Shown: positions 48,992 to 60,448, counted from the stretch's first letter. The stretch is 64,000 nucleotides of DNA from Pontederia crassipes (GCA_030549335.1 JAUKPH010000023.1:620001-684000); one strand, 5' to 3'. Notes: generated from the sequence alone by a model not told the origin. Numbers and translations are program-made.

Positions 48992-49149
48992 TAAGTTCTT
49001 GACTCCCTCATTGATCATAGTAGAGTAGATGTTCATGCATAGTATTTTATTGTTCATATTGTTTCATAGCTCAAAGAAAAGTCATATGCAAGCTTCTTAA
49101 GCATCTGCGGTTCCACTCCTCAAGTAAGTACTAAGTACATTCTCATGCA

Positions 49150-49320
49150 ACTCATGATAAAGTAAAATACAGTAAAATACGACTAAGTAAAGCACAGTAA
49201 AGCATGATAAAGTAAAATATAGTATAGTAAAGTGTGATATGATAAGGCACAGTAAAGCAAGGTAAAATAAAGTAAAGTATGACAAAGTCAGGTATAATAC
49301 GATATGGTAAAGGAGAGTCG
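49150..49320. repeat. AGTAAAG-type short repeat array, leader copy
   Basis: AGTAAAG(C/A)A, ATAAAGTA and related words recur about every 12 bases just downstream of the PBS, mirroring the array inside the LTR. Confidence 0.8.
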
Positions 49321-49334
49321 ATTTTGGGGACGTT

Positions 49335-49700
49335 AGGCGAAAGGAACCTGAGGCAAATCGATGGCGAGGCACCTCGGGTAGACGGCGAACGTCGCGGGGC
49401 AGATGTTGTCAAAGGTGAAGCAGAGGAACACGTCTTCGAGGTCGACGCTGGAGCTTGTGCTCGAAAGCGAGCCAACATCAAGGTGCTTCATCAGCTTCTA
49501 GACAAATGAAGCGGAACAACATAAGCTCAGTGGCCGATTGGCCGGTTCGAAGGCCTAGGCAAAAGAAACCTCGGAGGGTGGATGCCAAACACTGCGGAAG
49601 CAAATGTTGTTGATGGCGAAGCGGAGGAACACGTCCTAGAAGTTGATGGCGCGGGTGTGCTCGAAAGTCTGTCCAGAAGGGGTTTTATATAGATTATGCC
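49335..49700 (-). pseudogene. duplicated cytochrome P450 (CYP86-clan-like) fragments
   Basis: On -, 49341-49480 reads SSVDLEDVFLCFTFDNICPA then TFAVYPRCLAIDLPQVPF, close to the block before the I-helix in CYP86-clan fatty acid hydroxylases (DLQDLLLRLTFDNIC, GxDPxxL, LPEVPF). A second, more decayed copy at 49550-49690 reads DVFLRFAINNIC with a stop just before it and another downstream. No haem-binding loop or other exon is present. Both sit just after a gypsy PBS, where gag should begin, suggesting captured host sequence; adjacency by chance is also possible. Confidence 0.6.
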
Positions 49701-50880
49701 TGACTCACATGCCAAATCTGTGGATTAATTACGGTCATCATGGATTGTGACATGAACAGTCACCGTTAAAACATCAAATGTATAGGATATATATTAATTA
49801 CAATCATGGATTGATATGAAAAGTCGTCCGTTAAATAATCACATATAAAGGATACTTTAATCGGCATACTATTGCAATAAGTGCTATTGTGAGTTTAGTT
49901 TGTGCAAAGAAACTGACTGGCTAAAAGAAAGAAAATACCATTGCTTCTAAAAATTTTTAGAAAAAAAGATAATAGAGATTGGTGAAAGCAGAGAAGTTTG
50001 AAACTGACATTTGAAGTTTAGCTTTATATAAATATAAGAAGTTGAATTACTAGATTAATTATGGATGTGCAATAAAAGATAGTAATGAGAATTTAAAATA
50101 TGATTTGATATATTGCTTTTAATGGGTATCTGCAGGAATATAATTTGGAGGTCTCTAGAAAGTTTTAAAAATTTTAATAATATATATATATATATATATA
50201 TATATTAATTTTAGAATCAGGGGGGTATTTGATTGAAGAATCTAATGTTCCTAGATTAGAAAAAAATATAATGTGTGAGAACAAATTATTTGATCAAGTC
50301 AAGAATTAAATGTTTTTACAAGGAACATCAATGATGTTTGATAAAAAAATTTAATTCTTATAATGTTTGGTTGCTACCATTGAAATAAGTCTTTATTCTT
50401 ATCAATATTGTCGTACCACACACCCCATAAGATTTGGAGATTTTAAGGGTTCAATTCAATTCATTTAGCAATCATATTTTTTTTTAACTTACCCTTTCTA
50501 ATATCTTGATCCTTGATTCACCTCTCAATATCTGAATAAAATATAAAAAAATCATAAATATAAAATATAATATTTTTTAAGAAAATAATTATTAAGTTTG
50601 AATTAAGAAATATGATAAATGATTATTGTGAGAAAATATAATAAATTCTTTTAGACAGAATATAAGATAGTAAATAATATTAAAATAATCTTTCCATAAT
50701 AAATATATTATACATAATAAATAAAATATGAAATATTTTGTATTTATAAAACTTTGTCCATTACATAATTAATTTATCAATTAACTAAAAATACTTATGA
50801 TGATATTAGCATTTTTATCAACTTATTCAAATGAGTCAATATTTTTAATGATATGCTAGGAGTACATTTAAATTTTTATG
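49701..50880. other. AT-rich region without a gene
   Basis: No gene or clear element was recognised. A short direct repeat of a GGATTGTGACATGAACAGTC-like block occurs near 49742 and 49808. A TA run lies at 50179-50206. Confidence 0.55.
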
Positions 50881-51067
50881 GTTATACAATGGAGAAAAAT
50901 ATGTTGCATCTCCACGAGGCTTTATAGCCCTCGTCAGAATTGTCCTTCTCATACAATTCTCAGTCAGGTAGTTTTTTTCTTCACTCTGTTGCAAAATAGG
51001 GCTGGCAAATAGGTTTTCCTGCAACTTCTTCTCTTCCTGGCATTGCAAGCAAGTCGAGTGGTGCGAT

Positions 51068-51722
51068 TGTCACGGGTCATTCCTTGACATTAGATCTCGT
51101 GCGACGACCAGATGAAGGGGCACCTAGTCAAGTCTCTTTTGAGTAGCAGCGAAAGTTTTACGATCGAGACAACTATGCCGAAAGTCACTCTTATAAGCAT
51201 TCGATCATAGGCATGACCAGAGTGTTGGACTACTCATCATGGGTCCTTGGCATTTGCGTGTTGAAACATTAATGTAGGCACTTGGACGCTTAAAGTCCGA
51301 AGGGTCAACCGATGTACCACGACTCCGATGTGGGTTGTCAACCCACAATCAATGTCCTGACACTAGAATTACAAATAGCTTGGTTGTATTAAATATGATG
51401 AAACATAACATACATCTGGATCTCGGAAGACACTAGTGAACTCCTCCCAATGTACCGTAGGTAAAAAAATCTTATTACAAAATAGAAAATGTAAAAGATG
51501 TATCCTACGGGGTAAGGCCACATACTTGACCATTTATAAGGATAGTCTTACAAGATAAGTGCTCTAAGGGTGAATAACTTGATACTCCGTAATATTACGC
51601 AGTATGGGGCGACTGCATGTGTTCCATGATTCGGCGCTGAGCGATCGAGAGCTTTAAGTTGAATGACACCGGTAGTGCTGCGAGGCTTCGCGCATCATGT
51701 TATAGGAAAACGCCTCGTGACA
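51068..51722. mobile_element. probable solo LTR (655 bp) in the left arm
   Basis: It starts TGTCACGGG and ends CTCGTGACA (TG...CA with short inverted ends), flanked by CGAT on both sides (51064-51067, 51723-51726). The right arm of the surrounding inverted repeat lacks it, giving an empty-site comparison. No coding sequence. A TATA-like ATTTATAAGG occurs at 51532-51541. Confidence 0.65.
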
Positions 51723-51760
51723 CGATCTCCACTTCTGCAAGCAAAGTGAATGATGCCCCC

Positions 51761-52569
51761 AACATATATTAACTAGAGAATTCTATCTCGACTAACACGA
51801 TTAAGAATAATTTTACAAATATGTATATATATATATATAATATCAAAATAAAATTTTTAAAAAATATATTAAAGAAAACTATTTTAAAATCATTTGTTAT
51901 TAATTTAAATGGAATTTTAAAAAATAAACATGCATATATAATTAAACATAAATAGTTTATTTAGTAAAGTAATGATGAAAGTTACTTTCCATTAAAATAT
52001 TAAATTATAAAGATGATAATTGAATTAGTAATAATATACCTAAAAATAAGAAAGTCTAATATTCACAAATTTGGATCAAATAGGAACTCAATTCAATGCA
52101 TTAGTTTCTAATTTTACTTTAGTAATCTATAATCCAGTCTTAGAAAAGATTCATAACTCGTTAAGGTCGATAAGTAGTAGCAAGTGATCAGTATTTTGTT
52201 TAACATCGATGGTAGTACCCATAAGGTCATGCTTCCTCCGAAAAGGTAGCCTCATACTACACACGTTTTACCAATGTAATCTCTTAATTTTAGAGAAAAA
52301 GATAGAGGTTAATAATGGCTTGAGATTGATCGTGAATTCTCATAAACAATAAGTTAGAAGAAAAGTAAATAAAACTTAAATTTTAGGAGACTTCAAGTTA
52401 AAGATAAGTGTGTGCAAATGTAATAGAAAAAAAAAACATGATTCCTTCAGTTAAATATAATTCAGAAAAAGGAGAAAAATGATAATGGAGGATGGAGGAA
52501 GGATAGATGTTTGGCGCATGTAACTATATAAATATAAGATTTTATGCATTATGCTACTAAAAATAAAGA
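51761..52569. other. AT-rich spacer between inverted-repeat arms
   Basis: No gene recognised. It contains a TA run near 51824-51838. Confidence 0.5.
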
Positions 52570-53770
52570 CATGATTCCTTAAACTTCCACCGGACTAATA
52601 TATGAACTTACCATAGAACATTCTTAAATGATAGCATAATCTTCACTTTAATCCATTCTTTTCAATTTATTTTATTTTTCCTATTTATAAAAAGAATAAA
52701 TTGTCCATCCATGAACTATCTTCTTTTTTAGGCCTGATTGGAAATTATTCATAGGAATTCACTTTTCAGAAAGTGAGTTCCATGACCAATTTTTTTCAGT
52801 GAATAATATCCAAAATGATGTTTAGATAGATGAAAATTAACAACGTAATTAACCACTAGTTCAAACCTCTCCCTCATCCTTCAATCTTTCTTCCCCTCTC
52901 ACCTTTCTCTTTCCGCTCTCTTCTCTCTCTTGCTGAACAATCTCTTCTCTCTCTCTCTAGGGGCAGAGGACATAAACCCGATGTGAAATATCAAGTTTGA
53001 GACATGTATTGATGCAGCTTCCCTTCATAATCGTCTGGCGAACTTGCACAAATGAAGAGGAGTGCCTTTTTCTTATAAGTGAGTGAAAGAAAAAAAAAGG
53101 ATGACTTTCCTGGACACATGAAATAAAAAGAGAAGAACATGGGTCTTAGTTGGAATAGAATCGGCTGCAACAGAAGCAAAGAAAACGTCAAAGTTGAAGC
53201 AAGGAGGAGGTGGCAGAGGCAAGCTCAATCTTGATGGAACAGATTGGGCGTAGAACAGAGCAATCTTCAATGAAAATCGGGCAGAGGAAGAGAAAAGGGA
53301 GACGAAAGAATGCACTACTGAAGAAAAAAGGGAGCGAGAGGTAGATATATAAAGAAAAAAAGGAGATGAAGAGGAAAGGATGCCACATGAAAAAAAGAGA
53401 TTGTAGCTAAGTTTTTACCCTAAGGAATTGATATGTTTCCATTGTTTTTATGTTCTACTGTGATTACGATTTTTTTCCAATATAAATGGGTTCATTCGGA
53501 TGGATTGGCATCCAAACAAGACCTTAATGTTTAAAAAAGAATAAAATATAAAATAAATACAAAAAATACATAACCCCTTCTTTTTATATGTATTTTAGTT
53601 TTTACATATTATTTCGCTTTTTAAAATATTATAAAAGAAGATAGTTCGTGAAAGGGTAGTTTAGTTTTTTCATAAATAGAAAAAAAGGAAAGTTAACATA
53701 ATTAGATGAGAGAAATAAAGTAAAAATTATGGTATAATTTAGAGATGTCCTACTGTGAATTCTTAAGGCG
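52570..53770. mobile_element. palindromic MITE copy A, interrupted
   Basis: With the inserted Tourist-like element removed, the left part (52570-52730) and right part (53524-53770) are inverted repeats of each other: ATGAACTATCTTCTTTTTTA pairs with AAAAGAAGATAGTTCGTGAA, and the pairing continues outward. A second copy lies at 55140-55520. Ends are approximate. Confidence 0.6.
52731..53523. mobile_element. PIF/Harbinger Tourist-like element, 793 bp
   Basis: It begins GGCCTGATTGGA and ends TCCAAACAAGACC, typical Tourist-like termini, with a TTA target duplication on both sides (52728-52730, 53524-53526). The uninterrupted MITE copy at 55140-55520 shows the empty site. No transposase. Confidence 0.85.
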
Positions 53771-53879
53771 AGATGCGAAAAATCATTATACTTCATTTCT
53801 TAAAAGCATAATACACATATATAGTTCTTATTTTAAAAACAATATATATCGAGGGCATCACTCACTTTGCTTGCAGAAG

Positions 53880-54895
53880 TAGGGCTGAGCACGACTCGGA
53901 CCGCATCGACCCGGAAAATCAGGTTAAAAATCCAGTCCGAGTAAGATCCGGACCGGGATTGGGTCTAACGGGTGAAAAATCTTCCGGGTTTCGGGTCAGG
54001 ACCGGGTCTCCAGTGCAGATATCCGACCCGGACCCGACCCGATTTATTTTTTACTATATAAACCACACTCACACTTTTTCTTTTCATTTCACACTTCCCT
54101 TTCTCTCTCTCATCTCTCTCACAGTCTCACGCCTCGCGATCTCGCCCTCTCCCTCTCCCTCTCTCTCACGGCGGCGGCGATAGCGACAGCGATGACCCTC
54201 TCGACTTTGGCCTTCCTCCCCCTCTCCTACTCCCTCTCTCTCTACTCCGGCCGCTTGGGCAGCCGGATCGGCCACTGGCATAGTCAGATCCGACCTCCTG
54301 GCAGCCAGATCGGCCACTGGCGCGGCTAGATACGGCCTCCTGACGGTCGGATCGGCCACTGGCGCGACCAATTCCGGCTGCTAGGCGTCCAGATCTGGCC
54401 GCTGGTGGATGGATCGGCCACTGGCGGCCAAATCCGATCATCATGCGTCAGATTTGGCAGCTATTGGCCGATCCGGCTGCCAGGCATCGGATCTAGCAAG
54501 TGTCGGCCAGCGGCCAGATCGGCCACTGGTTGCCGATCCGAGTGCTGCAGCTGATTCGAGCATCTGGCAGCCAGATCAGCTCCCAGGTGTCGAATCTGGC
54601 CACTGGTGGTCGATCCGGCCGCTAGTTTAAACGTCAGATCTGGCCACTGATGGTCGATCCGGTCGCCAGACGTCGGATCTGGCCACTGGTGGTCGATCCA
54701 GCTTTCCATTTTTTTGACACTATTTATTCCCGGTCGCAAACTCGATGACTTTTCTGTATTGCCGGGTCTGACCCGTAACCGGATTCGGCTGGGTTCGGGT
54801 CCAGTACTGGGTCAAAAAATTTTTGACCTGGCATAATTCGGTTCGGGACCGGGTCCGCTGAGACCCGGACCCGGTCCCGAGTTTGCTCAGCCCTA
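53880..54895. mobile_element. non-autonomous hAT-like element, 1016 bp
   Basis: Terminal inverted repeats TAGGGCTGAGCA and TGCTCAGCCCTA are flanked by an 8-bp duplication with one mismatch (TGCAGAAG at 53872-53879, TTCAGAAG at 54896-54903). Both ends are filled with GACCCGGACCCG-type words. The interior has a TATA-like ACTATATAAACC (54052-54063), a CT-rich leader and a GC-rich array with units of about 40 bp (GCCGGATCGGCCACTGGC and variants, 54240-54700). ORFs over the array are repeat translations. No transposase. Confidence 0.88.
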
Positions 54896-55139
54896 TTCAG
54901 AAGTGGAGATCACACCATAGCAGCACTCGACTACTTGCAATGCGGAGGAGAGAAGAAGTTGCATGAACCTATTCGACAACCCTATTTACAATGCCATGTC
55001 GAGCAGCACTCGAATTGCTTACAATGCTGAGGAGAGAAGAAGTTACATGAACTTATTCGACAACCCTATTTGCAACAAAGAGAAGAAAAACCTATGCGAG
55101 AATTGTATGAGATAGAAGTTTGAGAAGAACTTATTAACA

Positions 55140-55520
55140 TATTCCACGTTTAATCTTAATATATGAACTTCTATAGGATATTCCTAAATTATATAATAAT
55201 TTTCTCTTTAGTCCATCCATCTAATTGTATTAACTTTTACATTTTTTTATTTTTCTATGTATTAAAATATGAAATTTTCCTTTCATGAACTATCTTCTTT
55301 TTTAATGTCAAAAAATAATAAAATATAAGATAAATTAGAATAAAAAGACTAAACATCCCTTCTTTTTTAAATATTTCTTAGTTTCTATATTATTTATATT
55401 ATTATTTTATCATTTTGAAACATTAAAAAAGAAGATAGTTCATTGAATGGTAGTTGAGTCTTCTCATAAATAGAAAAAATAAAAAATAAAAAAAATAATA
55501 GAATCAGACGGGTGAAAAAG
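55140..55520. mobile_element. palindromic MITE copy B
   Basis: Direct counterpart of the copy at 52570-53770. The words ATGAACTATCTTCTTTTTTA and TTAAAAAAGAAGATAGTTCA form the inner arms. It lacks the Tourist insertion. Ends are approximate. Confidence 0.6.
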
Positions 55521-55810
55521 TTAAGAAGGTGAAAGGATTCACCAATCCCCAAGAGTTTGAGTAGAAAAGAGTAGGAGTTTGATTTTTCTTATTGTGTTGG
55601 TGGCTGCAAGTATGTCAGCATTCTTTTTTACACCGTGAGGTGTTATATTGTACGTAGATATCTTAATTATTCCTCAATCTTTTCACTCAAAAATGAATAA
55701 GTTTTGATGATAACATATCTAATTGGAGTGATGGTACTAACAAATTGCTTAAGTGGTCTATAAAATAACTGGTAAATCAGTCACCGGAAAGATCCAAAGA
55801 ATGAAACATA

Positions 55811-57967
55811 CACTACAAGCGCTCATCGCAAACGGATTTGCGACGGTTGAAAAAAATTCGTCGAAAATATCGATGGTTCTAGCCGTCGGAACAGTCCCCG
55901 ACGGTTCGACCTGTCGAAATTTTCCGACGGTTGCAACCGCCGGAAAAGTCCCCGACGGTTCGAACCGTCGATATTTCCGACGGTTGCAACCGCCGGAAAA
56001 GGCCGGCGGTCTGAGCCGTCGATATTTTCGACGGTTGCAACCGCCGGAAAAGTCCCCGGCGGTTCGAACCATCGATATTTCCGACGGTTTCAACCGTCGG
56101 AAAAGGCCGGCGGTCCGAGCCGTCGAAATTTCCGACGGTTCCAACTGCCGGAAAAGGCCGGCGGTCCGAGCCGTCGAAATTTCCGACGGTCCCAACTGTC
56201 GAAACTTTAGACGGTTGTCGCAATCGTCGATCTTTTGACGGTCGCAACCGTCGCAAATAATTTTTTAATATAAAAAAAATTAGCGGTCGGATCCGGCCGC
56301 CTGGCGTTTGGATCCGGCGCGCCCGACGGCCGGATCCGGCGCCAGGCGGCCGGATCCGGCGCGCCTGGCGGCCGATCCGGCGCCAGGCGGCCGGATCCGG
56401 CGCGCCTGGCGGCCGATCCGGCGCCAGGCGGCCGGATCCGGCCCGCCTGGCGGACGATCCGGCGCCAGGCGGTCGGATCCGCCGCCAGGAGGCCGGATCC
56501 GGCCCGCCAGGCGGCCGGATCCGCCGCCAGGAAGCCGGATTCGGCCCGCCTGGCGGCCGATCTGGCGCCAGGCGGCCTCCTGGCGGCGGATCCGGCCGCT
56601 GGAGGCCGGAACCGGCCGCCTGGCGGTCGGATCCGGCCGACAGTAGAGAGAGATGCCGGCGCGGGATAGAGTCGCCGGTGCGGGAGAGGGTCGCTGGCGT
56701 CTGGCGTGGGAGGGTCGCCGGCGTCCGGCGTGGGAGGGTCGCCGGCGTCCGGCGCGTGGGAGAGGCCGATCTCGCGGCGTAACCGGCGTCCGTGCTCGCG
56801 GCCGGGAGAGGAAGAGAGGAGAGGAGTGGAAGGAGGAGGGAGAGAGAAGAGGGAGGAGGGAAAATATATAAAGGAAAAAAAGTGGAAAGAAAGTGGGAAA
56901 AAGGAAAAAAAGCGGGATAACGAAATTTTAATTACCGACGATTTCGACCGTCGAAAATATAAATAATAAATAATTTTATTTTATTTAGTTATATATAATA
57001 TTTATTTTTTTATTTTACCAACGGTTTGAACCGACGGTAATCTTTACCGACGGTCAAAACCGTCGGTAATTGCGACGGTTTGGATATCCATCGGAAATTG
57101 CGGCGGATTTACCGACGGTTACGACCTTCGGAAATTGCAGCAGATTTTGCGACGGATGGATATCCATCGAAAATATCGACGTTCCTAACTGTCAAAAAAT
57201 TAAATAATAATATAACAAATTATATAATTAATTTTTTTAATTTTCGACGGTCGTGACCGTCGGAAAATTCGTGGAAAAAATTTAATAATAATATTAAAAA
57301 TATATAATTTAATTTTTTTATTTCCGACGATCATAACCGTCGGAAAAGTCGTCGGAAATTACGACGGATGGATATCCGTCGAAAATATCGACGTTCCTAA
57401 CCGTCAAAAAATTAAATAATAATATAATAAATTATATAATTAATTTTTTTATTTCCGATGATCAGAACCGTCGAAAAATCCGTCGAAAAAATTTAATAAT
57501 AATATTAAAAATATATAATTTATTTTTTTATTTTCGACGGTCCTAACCGTCGGAAAAGTCGTCGGAAATTGCGACGGATGGATATCCGTCGAAAATATCG
57601 ACATTCCTAATCGTCGAAAAATTAAATAATAATATAATAAATTATATAATTAATTTTTTTAATTTTCGACGGTCGTGACCGTCGGAAAATCCGTCGAAAA
57701 AATTTAATAATAATATTAAAAATATATAATTTAATTTTTTTATTTCTGACGATCGTAATCGTCAAAAATTACGACGGATGGATATCCGTCAAAAATATCG
57801 ACGTTCCTAATCGTCGAAAAATTAAATAATAATATAAATTATTTCCGACGGTTATAACCGTCGAAAAATCCATCGGAAACGGAACCGTCGAAAAATCCGT
57901 CGCAAATAGCGACGGATTTAGAACCGTCGAAAATTATCCGTCAGAAAATCACGATTTTCTTGTAGTG
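55811..57967. mobile_element. non-autonomous CACTA transposon (copy 2), 2157 bp
   Basis: Left end CACTACAAGCGC and right end TTTTCTTGTAGTG. The flanks are ATA and AGA, a target duplication with one mismatch. The left subterminal region is almost entirely palindromic TTTCCGACGGTTNNAACCGCCGGAAAA units. The right half has about four 200-bp AT-rich units containing GACGGATGGATATCCGTC and GACGTTCCTAAC. It is the reverse orientation of copy 1: its right half matches the left half of 8532-10059. A GC-rich array fills 56285-56780. No transposase is encoded. Confidence 0.9.
56285..56780. repeat. GC-rich 41-bp tandem array inside CACTA copy 2
   Basis: Units built on GGCGGCCGGATCCGGC and GCGCCTGGCGGCCGATCCGG repeat with a period near 41 bp, with decay toward the right. 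Long ORFs over it (for example 56308-56646, rich in R, P, A and G) follow from the repeat and carry no family feature. Confidence 0.85.
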
Positions 57968-58392
57968 AGATGACCAAAAATCAGAAATGGTGGACAAAAA
58001 CAAATGACAGGTAAGGTTCATTCAGGAAACCAGTCAAGTGGATTGAACATTCAATCTTTTACTTTGGATGAATGTATATCCAGACCAAACTAATCCAGAG
58101 CCAATAACAAGCTAAAATTGGAAGATCAGCATACAAGTTTAGATGACCGGCCGGAGACAAGATCATAAGGTTAGAATGGATGACCACCTCAGAAGATTAG
58201 AGAACCAGTCAGGAGTTCAAAGGAATGTAGTAGTTCAGACTCGATGATACGCCTCTATCAGAACAAATGGCAAGAAAGGATCAGATGATCAATAAAGTAG
58301 TCTTGATCTTGCTTTCCTAGTGTCAAACGACTTGTTTGACTTAAATAAGGCTACAAAATGGGTAACTAGTTTTCATTCTAGAATCTTCATGA
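57968..58392. other. intergenic, no gene recognised
   Basis: Sequence between the CACTA element and the next LTR. Nothing coding or repetitive was noticed. Confidence 0.6.
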
Positions 58393-58854
58393 CGTAGGAG
58401 ATGGGAGTTGGAAATTACAAGACATAAAATTACTTAGAGTCTAAGTTTGAGTTACTTTAGGAATTGAGTCTCAGTTATTTTAAATATTTAGTTGTTGTTT
58501 AGTATTTAATTTTGGTATTTAGTTGCTGTTAGTATTAATTTATGTTGAGTCTTCTTATCTAATCTATTGAGAGTCCTAATTTGTATTGTTGAAACTTATA
58601 AAAGGGAAGAGCTGAGTTATTTGGTGACAATTATTGTTATTCAGACTTTTCAGAAATATTTGTTTCTTTTTCTTGGTGTTCTATAAGTGTGTTGTGGTTT
58701 TTTGATACCTATGTGTCTCATTATTTTTTTTCTTGTCAATTTTGATACGTTCATCGTATTATGTTGCTACGGTGACCCGCATGAATTAATTCTGCTACTG
58801 TGCCTCTGCTGCCCCCCTCCTCATCAGTTGGCATCAGAGCCGATCAAGATCCAC

Positions 58855-59105
58855 CCTCATCTTAAACCCTAATTTTACCTTCAGCTAGTCGTCTACAATA
58901 TTATTATAGTACCCTCCGCTACAGTACTCATCGCCACTCTCATCTCAAACCCTAATTTTGCCCTTAGCCAGTCGTCTACGGTAATCACGCTATAGTGACA
59001 TACCACTACAGTACTGCTACAGTACTCACAACCACCCTCATCTCAAATCCTAAATTTGTCCTCAGCCAACCGTGTACAGTAATCGCGCTACAATGCCGCA
59101 CCGCT
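58855..59105. repeat. three diverged leader repeats of about 85-100 bp
   Basis: Blocks beginning CTCATCT(T/C)AAA(C/T)CCTAA and containing CAGCCAGTCGTCTAC-like and CGCTACAGTAC-like words occur three times in tandem between the PBS and gag, with substitutions and small length changes. Confidence 0.75.
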
Positions 59106-59169
59106 ACATTACCCCTAGTTTTGCAAGTTGTCCATTGGTATCAACAGTCGACATGAATGATTTAATAAG

Positions 59170-60300
59170 GTGATGATGCTGCTTCACGATCAACTGCCTC
59201 CTCGTGTGAAACCTGTTCCTCCTGAACAACAATCGAGACAACCACTTCAAAATTGTCGTTTCCATCCTGTTCGTGGTGGAGAACAAGAAGATGAAGATGA
59301 TGGTCAGTTTGTGCAAAACAGACAAAGTTATCATATGAAGATGGAAATACCCACCTTCAATGGATAATTTTATATAGAAAATTTTCTAGATTGGCTCTCA
59401 GAAGTAGACAGATTCTTTAATAATGTTTATGTTCTAGAACATAAACAAGCCAAGATGGTCGCCTTCAAACTAAAAGCTAGAGCCTCAACATGGTGGGATC
59501 AAGTACAGATAATGCATCTTGGCAACAAAAGCAACATCTTCAATCTTGGAGCAAAATGAAGAAGTTGATTAGAGCACGATTTCTTCTACCTGATTATCAA
59601 TAGATTTTATACCAACAACTCTGCAATTGCCGCCAAGGATCTCGAACTGTGGCTGATTATACAACTGAATTCTTTCGTCTAATGGTTCGTAATGACCTGA
59701 TGAAAAGTGATCAACAATAAATTGCTCAATTTGTCAATGGTCTGCGTTCAAATGTTCATGATCATGGCGAAGGGCACCTATACATTAGCTGATACCATCT
59801 CTCTTGCTGAAAGAATGGAGCGCCAAATTGAACATGCATCACGTGCTGCATTCTTATCTAGCAGATTTCCTCTACAACAAAATTCTGTTAGAGTTAATAC
59901 CACACCAACTAAGACAGCATTGAAAGGTGCAACTTCTCTGTCCACAAATGAACAACCTGTTGATAACATAGCAGCCAACACTTCAACGGCAAGAAGGGCG
60001 AGCAATCCTTATACTCAACAAAATACCATCACATATTATAGACGTCGTTGTCCTGGGCATCGGTGTAATGAATGTTCCCAATGTCTTACTATGAATTTAA
60101 CACAAGGTGAAGCAACAATAGATGGCGAAGAAGATGAAGAGAATGCTGATGATATTGAGTATGTAGATGAGGAAGGAGAACACGTGGCCTATGTAATCCG
60201 ACGCCTCATGCTCACACCAAAGATAGAGGATGACATACAAAGACACAATATTTTTCGGACACGAGGTATTGTCCATGAAAAACTCTGATATAATTATTGA
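59170..60300 (+). pseudogene. Ty3/gypsy gag and protease remnant
   Basis: Gag reads QSYHMKMEIPTFNG, an in-frame TAA at 59365-59367, then continues in frame with [14 protein letters not shown] and [13 protein letters not shown]. Further on, 59707-60288 has LADTISLAERMERQIEHASR, a degenerate zinc knuckle (CPGHRCNECSQC) and an acidic stretch, then DDIQRHNIFRTR, which precedes the protease active site. The active-site frame after 60288 is broken by a stop. Confidence 0.8.
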
Positions 60301-60448
60301 CAAGGGAGCTCGGACAACATAGTATCACAACTGATGGTAAACCATTTGAAGTTGAAGACAGAACCTCACCCCTCCCCTTATAAGATTGGGTGGATTCGAA
60401 AGAATACTGAAATTGAAGTTTCCGCTACATGCAAAGTAGCATTTTCTA

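Larger units (their letters stand above)
50930..55130. mobile_element. large interrupted inverted repeat (possible long-TIR DNA transposon)
   Basis: The left arm (50930-51067 plus 51727-51760) is the reverse complement, with mismatches, of the right arm (53848-53879 plus 54904-55130). Anchor words are AGAATTGTATGAGA, CCTATTT, GCAATGC, GAGAGAAGAAGTTGCA and the TTTGCTTGCAGAAGTGGAGAT block. The left arm is split by a 655-bp TG...CA insertion and the right arm by a hAT element. The right arm also carries an internal tandem copy of about 88 bp (54922 and 55010). Arms of about 200-270 bp suit a Mutator-like element, but no target duplication was defined. Confidence 0.55.

Noticed and set aside
54084..54739. 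ORFs rich in P, A, D and R, open on both strands
   Set aside because: They translate the GC-rich array of the hAT element; the repeat period explains them.
55758..56256. Overlapping ORFs of 125-161 codons with repeated ISDGSNRRK/EISTARTAG blocks
   Set aside because: The peptide repeats mirror the palindromic CACTA units on both strands; not a protein family.
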